Source of the DNA: Vreelandella subglaciescola
Lineage (GTDB): Bacteria; Pseudomonadota; Gammaproteobacteria; Pseudomonadales; Halomonadaceae
DNA length: 64,000 nt
Reading direction: 5' to 3'
Assembly (NCBI RefSeq): GCF_900142895.1
Contig: NZ_LT670847.1
Span: forward strand, 1,922,001-1,986,000
Of the stretch, positions 7,783 to 16,498 are shown piece by piece. The notes below the pieces were generated by a model. That model searched no databases. It worked only from the letters and a program-made list of their open reading frames with translations, and was not told the DNA's origin. How positions within the stretch are numbered: position 1 is the first letter of the stretch; each line of letters begins with the position of its first letter. A program made the position numbers and the translations under genes.

Positions 7783-9499
7783 CCCGCCTAATTCACCGGG
7801 CTGAGACAGAAAAGAAGATGGCGAGCAGTTTCTCTTGTAGAATCAAGATGTTCCTGAACGAACACAATTCAAGAGGACCACTCGCCATGGGTGAAAGCTT
7901 ATCCCCCTGGACCCCGTCATGCAACGGGTCCATCCGCGTCGAGCTCAGCGGCCATCGCACCACCAGCGACAGCGGTGCTTTGCTGTTGCGTGAAGCCCTC
8001 GACAACAGCGGCATGATCGATGCGCTGGACGACCATCTGGTCGATCACCGCGACCCGGATCGCGTCCGCCACTCGTTAGCCAGCCAGCTGCGTACCCTGG
8101 TGCTGCAGCGTTCGATGGGCTGGATCGACCTCAGCGATACCGATACGCTTCGCCGTGACCCGCTCTGGCAGCTAGCCTGCAGTGATGCCCGCGGGACAAC
8201 GCCGTTGGCTCAGGACCGGCCATCTCAAGCGACACTGTCGCGGCTGCTGACGTGCCTGGGCCGCGACGACAATATCGATACCGTGCATGAGGGCCTGCTG
8301 CGGCTGGCGGTCTGGCGACTGACCTCGCTGAACGGCGGCGAACGCCCCGAGCATCTGACGCTGGACATCGACGGCTTGCCGATCGACGTTCACGGCCACC
8401 AGGGCGGTTCGGCGTTTCATGGACTTTACGGGGCCAGAATCTACTCGCCTTTGGTGGCCTCGCTGGCAGAGACCGGCGACATGGTGGGCGGCCTGCTGCG
8501 TGAAGGTAACGCCGGCCCAGCCGAGAATGCCGATACCTGGATCCCACATCTGGTGCGGCGACTCAACGAGAGCACCGGGGCCAAGGTCAAGGTGCGCATC
8601 GACGCCGGCTTCACCGACAACGACACGCTTGAGGCGCTGGAAGATCGCGACATCGAGTATCTGGGCCGGTTGCGCAGTCATACGGGCCTGCAGACACTGG
8701 CAGCGCCACATCTGAAGCGGCCACGCGGCCGGCCCCCCGAGCAACCTCGGGAATGGTGCCATGACCTGGCGTACCAAGCCGGTACCTGGCCGGCGCCGCG
8801 GCGCGTGGTGCTGGTGGTACAAGAGCGGCCCGATGATCTGCTGCTGCATGCCTTCTTTTTGGTCACCAATCTCGGCAAGTTCGACTGGCCGCCGGAAAAG
8901 GTCCTGGCGCTTTATCGCAAGCGCGGCAGCGCCGAAGCCCACATGGGCGAGGTGAAGTCGTCGCTCGATATGCATCTCTCCTCGACTGATCGCGGTGTCT
9001 CCACCGTCCAGGACGTCATGGCCCGCAACGAGGTAAACCTGCTGCTGACTCTCTGCGCTTATCAGGTGCTACACGGGCTGCGTTGCCTGTTGGAACGACA
9101 GACCCGGCAGGGCTGGAGCCTGAAGCGGATGCGCGAGCAGGTGCTCAAGGTGGCCGCCACGCTGACAGTGCACGCCCGGCGTATCACCGTGCACCTCGGC
9201 GATGCCGCCGACAAATGGTGGCCATCCTTACTGAAGGGGTTGCCGCGGCTGACGGCATTGACCTGACACGTCGCATTACTCAGCCTTTTCCAGCAGACAA
9301 AACGGCCACTATGGAGGCCGACGACCACGGCTGCGCCGTCACTCGAAACCAATAAACTTCAGTTATAAATATCACGGCATTGATACGATAAAGCTATGTG
9401 CTAATCGGCTACTCAGCGACCGTATGACATAAAAGCCGGTCGGTCCCGGTCACCACGGGACGTAAAACGCTCGTTCGGCGTCCTGATGAATAAGGCGGG
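7783..9499 (+). mobile_element. IS1380-family insertion sequence, copy 1 (1717 bp)
   Basis: The left end cccgcctaattca (7783) and right end tgaataaggcggg (to 9499) are imperfect terminal inverted repeats; copy 2 has the undamaged left form cccgccttattca. The element is flanked by a 5-bp direct duplication, TTCTA (7778-7782 and 9500-9504). One transposase gene fills most of it. The 233 bp between the transposase stop and the right end hold no other gene. Copy 2, at 16499-18215, has exactly the same length in the opposite orientation. Confidence 0.92.
7887..9266 (+). CDS. IS1380-family transposase (copy 1)
   Basis: A 459-residue DDE transposase that cuts and rejoins the IS ends. It starts MGESLSPWTPSCNGSIRVEL and shows the family core, including LDIDGLPIDVHGHQGG (around residue 160) with a candidate catalytic Asp, RIDAGFTDND around 235, and the C-terminal YRKRGSAEAHMGEVKSSL with the candidate Glu. 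The ATG at 7887 follows AAGAGG at normal distance; the open frame extends upstream to 7635, but that part lies outside the IS. It differs from copy 2 by only a few residues (for example S/A and M/L in the KSSLDM segment), so both may be active. Confidence 0.92.
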   Translation: MGESLSPWTPSCNGSIRVELSGHRTTSDSGALLLREALDNSGMIDALDDHLVDHRDPDRVRHSLASQLRTLVLQRSMGWIDLSDTDTLRRDPLWQLACSDARGTTPLAQDRPSQATLSRLLTCLGRDDNIDTVHEGLLRLAVWRLTSLNGGERPEHLTLDIDGLPIDVHGHQGGSAFHGLYGARIYSPLVASLAETGDMVGGLLREGNAGPAENADTWIPHLVRRLNESTGAKVKVRIDAGFTDNDTLEALEDRDIEYLGRLRSHTGLQTLAAPHLKRPRGRPPEQPREWCHDLAYQAGTWPAPRRVVLVVQERPDDLLLHAFFLVTNLGKFDWPPEKVLALYRKRGSAEAHMGEVKSSLDMHLSSTDRGVSTVQDVMARNEVNLLLTLCAYQVLHGLRCLLERQTRQGWSLKRMREQVLKVAATLTVHARRITVHLGDAADKWWPSLLKGLPRLTALT

Positions 9500-9715
9500 T
9501 TCTAGCCAAAAGCCGGACAGTTTGCGCCGCCCACGGAGCCTAACCCCATGAATGACGCCACTTCTCCCGCCGTAGCGGAGTGGGGTCAGGATAGGCGCAG
9601 CCTGTCTGCCCAACGCGGAGGGGGCGAGCAGCGCGCCGCGCCGCACGTGCTCAAAATCCTGCTGTTACCGCTAGCCTGGGCTCGCTGCATCGGCGCCCAG
9701 GGCGCCGCTATTTCG

Positions 9716-9919
9716 ACATCAGCGATGTGTTGAATACGCACCGATTTGACGCTCGGGATGACCTGGAGACCACGCTCAAGCGCTATAATTGGTTGTATAA
9801 TCACCATATCAACCAAAAAGCCTTGCATCACCGGACGCCGATTGGTGCAATGAAGCAATGGCAGCAAGATCGCCCCGAGTTATTCCGGAAACGCGTAATT
9901 AATCATGCGGGACCCGACA
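9716..9919 (+). pseudogene. IS481-family transposase, C-terminal remnant
   Basis: Only the last ~68 codons of an IS481-type transposase remain (LKRYNWLYNHHINQKALHH ... RPELFRKRVINHAGPD), ending at the IS terminus gcgggacccgaca. The same 200-bp block recurs at 15072-15273. Homology to the longer copy stops abruptly at 9716, where unrelated DNA (9505-9715; no gene seen) begins. The AsmA gene starts 40 bp after the remnant, so IS deletion has put this scar directly upstream of it. Confidence 0.85.
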
Positions 9920-9959
9920 GGTATGCACATGTCCCCCTCGCGCGGGAGCCGCTGAGCCA

Positions 9960-12900
9960 ATGACACAGGGATCCCCAAGAAAATTGCGCTGGTGGTGGCT
10001 CGTCCCCCTGTTGCTGGTGGCGCTGGTCGTCGCCACGGTGCAACTGATGTCATGGAACGTGCTCAAGCCAGTCATCATCGGGCGTGTCGAGCAGGCGACC
10101 GGGCGCTCCGTGGCCATCGAGGGCGACGTGAAGGTCGATTTTCTCCCCCGCCCGGAGATTTCCCTGCACGAGATCAAGCTCGGCAACCCAGAATGGGCGA
10201 CCTCACCGTACATGCTCGAGGCGCAGCGTCTCAGCGTCTCGCCTTCGTTTGTCGACCTGCTCGATGGCGAGTTCGTGCTGGACGCGGTCGAGATGGCAGG
10301 CCCCACTCTCAGCCTGGAGCAACGCCGCGATGGCCCCGGCAACTGGGTATTCAAGGCTATGCAGCAGGGGGAAACCGGGCAGCCATCTGCATCCGATGAC
10401 GAGTCGGCATTGCCGGTGATCATCCGTCGTCTCTCCCTGTCGGATGCGCAGGTGCGCTAACGGGCACCCGAGGCCGATGCCCCGACCGAGCTGATGATTC
10501 CATCTCTGCAGATCCAGCGTGACGACGCGTCCCTGGACACCGAGGCGACGCTCACCTTCAGAGACCGCCGCTTTCATCTGGAGGCCAGGACCGACTCGCT
10601 CGAGACACTGCTGGGCAACACAAAGCCATTCGGTGGCGAGATATCGCTCGGCTCCGACGAGGACCGACTGACGGGCACCTTCACCCTGCCCGATCTGCCG
10701 TCGCTGGCCTCCCTGCAGGCAGACGCCGAACTCAGCGTGGCGGCAACCGCCGACTGGGCCCGCTGGCTGGGATTGTCTGTCGTGACGCTGGGCTCTCTCG
10801 AGGTGGCGACACATCTCGAGCGCCACGGCAGCGAGTGGCAGCTCAGTGAGATCGAGGTTTCCGCCCTCGACAGCCGCATCACCGGTGAACTCGGGATGGA
10901 AACAGCCGGTGAGGCTCCCCGCCTCAGCGGGCGCCTGCATGCCACGCAACTGGATATCGCCGCCTGGCGAAAGGCCCTCCCGGAAGGGGAGAAAGTGGCA
11001 GGCATCGCCATTCCGGTGCTGCCGGATCTGCGCGGAGAGCTGGCGCTTTCGACGGATCGGCTGACGCTGGAGCGCAGCGTCCTGCGGGATCTCGAGACCA
11101 CAGTGCATCTCGCCGACCACTCGCTCACCCTCGAGCGTGCCGCCTTCGGCATGGCAGGCGGCAGGGTCGAGGCCAGCGCCGAGCTGACAAGCAACCTCGA
11201 CAGGTTCTCGGCAAAGGCGCAGGTCACGCTGCAGGGCCTGGACGTGGACGCCCTGGGTATCGCCCTTGACCTGGGGGGCACCCTGGATGGCGACGTTGAT
11301 CTGCGCCTTTCCCCCCTCGAACAACGCCCCGCTTTCGAGCTCGATACCCTGCTTGCCAACCTGGCGATCGACAGGGGCCGTTTCTCCTACCGCAACGAGG
11401 ACGCCGGAAGCGACCTCGATCTCGCCCTGTCCACCGGCGAGGCGACGCCACTGCGACTTGCCATGGAGGGCACCCTCCGCGACAAGCCGTTGACCATGAC
11501 GATCAAGGGAGGCGCCCTGCCCAGACTGGTCGCGTTGGATGAGGACTATCGGCTCGACGCCGAGGCCAGTTCCGGGAATCTTCAGGCTCGGGTCGATACC
11601 ACCCTCGCCTCGCTGCTGAATCCGGCGACGCTCGCCGGTGACGTGGCGCTTCAGGCCTCGGGCGCTCGTGACTTGGAGGCCTGGGTAGGACCGGTGCTGC
11701 CTCCCTTGCCCGCGTTTCACCTCGCAGGTCGCCTGCAGCGGGACAACGAACGCTGGTCCGCCACCGGCCTCGAAGGCGAGATAGGCGGGGCCTCCGTCGC
11801 CGGCAGCGTCGAGTTTCGCAATGCCGAGCGAGCCGAGGTACAGGCCGACCTCGAGGCGGGGCGCATTGTTCTTGCCCGCCTTCTTCCCGATGCGGCCGCG
11901 GCTGACTCGCTGCTGGCGCCGCTGCGTGTCGTCGACGGGCAGTTGACGCTGCGCGCAGACAGCCTGGTACTGCCCGACGGCACCGCATTACAGGATCTTG
12001 TCCTCTCTGCCGGCCTCGATGCGGGAAGGCTGGACGTCGATCCCCTGCGTTTCGGTCTTGCCGACGGCTTGGTCACGAGTCGTCTGTTTTTGGACGCGAC
12101 CGGGCAGGCGGCGTCGGGACGCCTCGATGTGGCCATCGACGACATGGCGCTGGCGGGTCTGGTCGACACCTTCACGCCGGTGGAGGACCGGCTGGGTAGG
12201 TTTTCCGCTGACTTGCACCTCGAGATTCGCGATACCCTGTCCATCGACAGGCGCGATGACCTGCTACTGCCGTTCATCGGCCGGATGAGGCTCGAGCCCT
12301 CGACGCTTCGCTTCGAGGCGCCCCAGGCCGATACCGACCTGACCCTGAGGCTCGCGACCCGCGACGGGGAAAATGGCGATCGGCGCTTTCACCTGACGGG
12401 GGAGGGGCGCTACGACGGCCACCCGGCATCGCTCTCCCTGGTAGGCGATTCTCTGCTTAACGCCCGCCGTCTCGCTCGACCCTATGCGGTGGATCTCGAT
12501 GCCGAACTCGTCGGCAGCCGGTTCGGGATTCATGGCACGCTACTGCGACCCCTGGCCCTGGAGGGCCAGAATCTGGCATTTACCCTAGAGGGCCCCAGCC
12601 CCCAGCGCCTGAGCCGGCTGCTGGGCGTGGCGCTGCCGCAGCTGCCACCTTACTCGCTCTCGGGCAACCTGGAGTTGAATGACCAGCGCTGGGCGCTCGA
12701 GAACATTCAGGGAGAGATCGGTGGCAGTGACCTCGATGGCTGGCTCAGCCTCGATACGCGGCCCCGTCCGCCAAAGCTGACGGGCGAGCTGCGTTCCGTC
12801 TCCCTCGACATCGCCGACCTGGGGGTTATCATCGGAGTGACACCGAACGGTGAGGGAAGCGAGGGCCGCTTCATCCTGCCCGACACGCCCTTCGTCGGCG

Positions 12901-13772
12901 AGGGCTGGCATACCGTGACGGCAGACGTAAGCTACCGTGCAGAGTCGGTGCGGGCGGGGAAGGTGCCCTTGAGCAAGGTGGTCATCGACTTTCGCCTGGA
13001 GGATGGACACGGCCGCTTCGACCCGGTCAGTTTCGGCATCGGCGAGGGGAGCATCGATCTGGTGCTCGACCTGGATGCCGGAAGCTGGCCACCTCTCGGC
13101 ACCGTGCAAGTGGAGATGCGGCGTGTGGAGCTCAACGATGTCCTCCGGCACTGGAACCTGGCCGATGAAAGCGTGGGTATCGTCGGGGGGCGCGGCAAGT
13201 TCTGGATCGAGGGTCGATCGGTCGCCGATCTTCTGGCGTCCGCTGACGGTGGCCTGCTCCTGCTGATGAAAGGCGGCAGGCTGGATGCGGTGCTCGTGGA
13301 GCTGGCCGGACTCGACACCCTCCAGGCGTTTCTCAGCTGGGCGCGCGGGCGTGATCCGGTGCCCATCGAATGCGCCTATGCCGACCTGCAGGCGCGCAGC
13401 GGTGTCGCCAAACTGGATACCTTCGTCATCGATACCCTGGATACCACCTTCACGGCCGGCGGCGAGGTGGACCTGAACACGGAACGCCTGGATATCTCCA
13501 TCTTCGCCTACCCCAAGGATCCCAGTGTCTTTGCCGGGTACGCGCCCTTTCATCTGGGCGGCACCTTCGATGATATCGAGCCCGGTGTTCATGGTGGCGG
13601 CCTGGGGCTAGGGTTGCGCGCCGGGGCCAGTGCTGTGCTCGGCGCCATCGGCGGACCCATTGCCGCGCTCCTGCCCTGGCTGGGAGCGGGCGACGATCCC
13701 GACATGGCGTATTGCGAGGGGCTGGTCAGTCGCTCTCGCGAGGCGATCCGAGGCGAGGAAGGTGGACCATGA
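9960..13772 (+). pseudogene. AsmA-family protein gene interrupted by one in-frame TAA
   Basis: The reading frame from ATG 9960 to 13772 is continuous apart from a TAA at 10458-10460 after codon 166; the next ATG in the same frame is 10494. The ancestral product would be about 1270 residues. It has an N-terminal membrane anchor (WWWLVPLLLVALVVATVQL), the AsmA N-terminal signature (GRSVAIEGDVKVDFLPRPEISLHEIKLGNPEWA) and a long beta-rich repetitive body ending in the AsmA C-terminal region. AsmA-type proteins span the periplasm and are linked to phospholipid transport to the outer membrane. The stop falls where VRYRAP would be expected, suggesting Tyr to stop. No ribosome site precedes 10494, so the 1092-residue remainder is probably not made efficiently. 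A sequencing error is the alternative. Confidence 0.8.
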
Positions 13773-14071
13773 ACCGACGCGACTGGATCGGCGCCCTGCT
13801 GGCAGCGGCACTCCTCGTGGGCTGCGCCGACACCCCCATCAACGAATCCGCGCGGCTCGAACATCAGGATTCCCCCCAGGCGGTGAGGATCAAGGCCCTG
13901 CTTCTCGAGGAGCCGGACCTCGCCGGTGCGGCCATCGACGTGGACATGAGCGACGAGCGCGTCATCCTGGAGGGCTTCGTCGAGACCGAGGATCAGCGCG
14001 AGCGGGCTGAAGCCATCGCGCGTGAGCAAGGCTCGGGCAGCGAGGTCGAGAACAGGATCACCGTCAAGTGA
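13769..14071 (+). CDS. BON-domain lipoprotein
   Basis: A 100-residue lipoprotein with a short signal (MNRRDWIGALLAAALLVGC) and lipobox LVGC at Cys19. The mature part is a single BON domain (about 40-100: VRIKALLLEEPDLAGAAIDV...RVILEGFVETEDQRERAEAIA), a fold found in periplasmic or outer-membrane proteins that bind phospholipid or stabilise the envelope. The ATG overlaps the AsmA stop by 4 bp (ATGA), so it depended on AsmA translation. With AsmA broken upstream, its expression may be reduced, although the second half of the AsmA frame could still be translated. Confidence 0.8.
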   Translation: MNRRDWIGALLAAALLVGCADTPINESARLEHQDSPQAVRIKALLLEEPDLAGAAIDVDMSDERVILEGFVETEDQRERAEAIAREQGSGSEVENRITVK

Positions 14072-14114
14072 GCGCCAAGGGCAGGGTCGAGAGACCCCGG
14101 CCAGGAAGCTCTTC

Positions 14115-14225
14115 TCAGGTCAGGTTGAAAATCACCAGTGCCAGGGTGCCGCCGGTCAGGGTGTAGCCCAGCAGAGCCATCAGGCCATCGTTGGCCAGCA
14201 AGGCTAGGGCGAAGAGCGTGAGGAT
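14115..14225 (-). pseudogene. C-terminal fragment of a membrane protein, possibly ExoD-like
   Basis: About 37 codons on the minus strand encode a hydrophobic tail (LTLFALALLANDGLMALLGY, then a second hydrophobic run ending FNLT) before a TGA. The pattern resembles the end of ExoD-type exopolysaccharide-synthesis membrane proteins. Sequence further upstream (past about 14225) is unrelated, so the rest of the gene has been lost at a junction marked by the small palindrome ggagctttgctcc. The identity is tentative. Confidence 0.35.
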
Positions 14226-14360
14226 AGGAATTTCAACGGAGCTTTGCTCCGGAGGTAGTCTGTATTGCCGACGAGGGTATCCCATTTGAACTGGGTTGGT
14301 TTTGGATGTGAACTGACGAATTGACCGCGGCGATACTGCGAAGGAAGCGGTTGGATTTCC

Positions 14361-14507
14361 TATCCTCCGGTCTTCGGTCTGCTGCTGGGTGGGCTGTTCT
14401 TTGGCGAACAATTCGGCTCGATTCAGGCCATCGGCATCCTCGTAACGATCCTCGGCATTCAACTGGTGGCAAGCAAGTCGTCACCAGCAGGACAACGCAC
14501 ACTGTAA
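14361..14507 (+). pseudogene. C-terminal fragment of an EamA/DMT-type transporter
   Basis: The frame reads PPVFGLLLGGLFFGEQFGSI, then a further hydrophobic helix (IGILVTILGIQLVA), then TAA at 14505. This is the typical last-helix pair of an EamA-domain drug/metabolite transporter, with the conserved Pro and Glu. Nothing of the first nine helices is present. It is another stranded 3' end in the 14.1-15.3 kb patchwork. Confidence 0.55.
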
Positions 14508-14589
14508 TAGCCGCGCCGCAGCGCCCTTGAACCGAACTTCACGCAGCCAAGCGGCTTTCTTGATCGAACCCGGTTTCCGTGGCTGCCGT

Positions 14590-15273
14590 AGCCGCGCCTC
14601 GACTTGAACGCCTGCTGAAACGCCGTGGTTTGCCTAGCCTTGCCACCTTGAACAAGCAGGAGAAGGCAGCTCAAAACCGCCTTACAAGCCGTTCAAGGAC
14701 TATGAGCCGGGCTACGTTCATGTTGACGTCAAATACCTTCCCAAGATGCCTGACGAAGACCAGAAGCGTTATCTCTTCGTGGCTATTGACCGGGCAACCC
14801 GCTGGGTTTATCTGGAGGTGCGTCAACATCAGTCCGCCAACGATGCTGAGGTCTTTTTACATCACGTTCGCGAGCAAGCCCCGTTCAAAATCAAAACGTT
14901 GCTGACAGACAATGGCAAGTGTTTCACTGACCGTTCTGCGGCAGGGGGAGAACGTCGGCCTACTGGCAAACATCGGGTGGATCAGTTCTGTGAGCATCAC
15001 GCGGTGGAGCACCGTCTGATACCCCCTTACCGGCCGCAAACTAACGGCATGGTAGAGCGCTTCAATGGCCGCATCAGCGATGTGTTTAATACGCACCGAT
15101 TTGACTCTCGGGATGATCTGGAGATCACGCTCAAGCGCTATAATTGGTTGTATAACCACCATATCAATCAAAATCCTTGCACCACCGGACGCCGATTGGT
15201 GCAATGAAGCAATGGCAGCAAGATCGCCCCGAGTTATTCCGGAAACGCGTAATTAATCATGCGGGACCCGACA
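14590..15273 (+). pseudogene. IS481-family transposase, frameshifted and 5'-truncated
   Basis: Pieces in different frames rebuild an IS481 transposase: RLERLLKRRGLPSLATLNKQ, then after a shift near 14670 KPPYKPFKDYEPGYVHVDV, then YLFVAIDRATRWVYLEV (first Asp), LLTDNGKCFTDR (second Asp) and PQTNGMVERFNGRISDV (Glu). A second shift near 15172 breaks the C-terminus, which in the other copy (9716-9919) reads through. The right end gcgggacccgaca is present; no left end is found. The gene is dead. Confidence 0.85.
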
Positions 15274-15311
15274 CTTATGGAAAAATCGATTCTTAATTAG
15301 GAGAAATTAAT

Positions 15312-15969
15312 ATGAGTAAATCGACTACAAGCCTTTCTCGTAATCAGTCACAGATGGAAGAATTGGCGAACAGCATCAGTCATGGTTTGGCACTTGTAGC
15401 TATTGTTGTCGGAACGCCTTTTCTGGTCGTTAGCGCTTTGATAACTGGCTCATTGGGCACTCTTTTTGGCAACTTAGTTTTTTCAATAACTGCTATGCTG
15501 TTATATCATAAGCTCTATGATTTACCATGCATTAACGCCGGGCAAAATAAAAGATATTTTTCAGGTCATCGATCATTCGGCGATATTTCTACTTATTGCG
15601 GGCACCTATACGCCCTTCACCCTTGGGGTGCTCAAAGGCACATGGGGTTGGACGCTGTTTGGAATTGTTTGGAGCATCGCAGCGGCAGGCATTGCGCTAA
15701 AAGTTTTTCAAGGTATATCCCACCCCCTTATTTATACCGGACTTTATCTATTGATGGGCTGGCTAATCGTTTTTGCCATTAAACCCTTAATGGCTACTAT
15801 GCCCACTGCGGGCTTACTCTGGTTGATCGCTGGTGGCTTGTTTTACACCCTTGGCGTTGTATTCTTTGTAGCCGACTCTAAACTGAAATTCGGCCACTTT
15901 GTCTGGCACCTATTTGTTATTGGCGGAACTGTGTGCCACTACTTTGCAATTCTTTGGTATGCGAGCTGA
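15312..15969 (+). pseudogene. Hemolysin III/TrhA-family membrane protein, single frameshift
   Basis: A good ribosome site (TAGGAGAAA) precedes ATG 15312. The first frame encodes ELANSISHGLALVAIVVGTP and the first helices; after about codon 66 (near 15507) the protein continues in another frame with IYHALTPGKIKDIFQVIDHS, ...GTYTPFTLGVLKG and the C-terminal HLFVIGGTVCHYFAILWYAS. Together these give the ~219-residue, seven-helix family (like E. coli YqfA) with its conserved Ser-His, Asp-His and H-x3-H region. The length (658 nt) is consistent with one inserted base. The gene is low in GC and likely foreign. A sequencing error cannot be excluded. Confidence 0.75.
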
Positions 15970-16201
15970 TATATTTTTTTGGGACGAGATGACGAATAAC
16001 ATAGAATAATCCGAATATAAAGGCTTCAACAAAACGATTCGAGTTCAATACTTATCTTTTTAATCAGAGTAAAGTCATAAGTCAACTGTTTAAATACTAT
16101 TTTAAATAATTACTTTATAAAAGTTGTACCTAAGCTCACTAACAACTGGAAAGATAGATGTATAAATTAATCAGAAACACACTCATTTATGATAAGCGCT
16201 G

Positions 16202-16423
16202 CTATCTATTTGGCTTTTTTGTGACCGTGCAGTGGCACACATCGTCGTCGATACTATCAACACGAACAACAGCTGGGCTGTCATCGGCCATGTCTTTGGT
16301 AAATAGAAGCTAGCTATTGGAATCGATCCCTCGGACATATTCCCTGCCCACCTCAGGCTCCTTCACCTGATCAATGCCAATCTTTGTGGTCATGCCAACC
16401 TCAAGACGTCTTATATCTTGCAT
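16202..16423 (-). pseudogene. Second copy of the 73-aa gene with a nonsense codon
   Basis: It is the same length and has the same AGGAGA ribosome site as the gene at 7312-7533, but the codon for Trp in DSNSWL has become TAG (agctagcttc on the minus strand), cutting the product at about half length. A few other substitutions (TRKTNK to TKKPNR at the end) also separate the copies. The low-GC gap before it, 15970-16186, holds no gene I can see. Confidence 0.8.
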
Positions 16424-16498
16424 AGACTTCTCCTATATAAAGTACACTAACTGCGAAGGCTGGATTGACGCACCTTCGCGCTACTACCATCCATTGAA

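Noticed and set aside
9505..9715. A 61-codon frame (from ATG 9548) between IS1380 copy 1 and the IS481 remnant
   Set aside because: No ribosome site, no family pattern, and it crosses the repeat edge and the IS481 junction.
10203..11720. A 505-codon minus-strand open frame
   Set aside because: Antisense to the AsmA gene; Gly/Arg/Gln-rich with no domain pattern.
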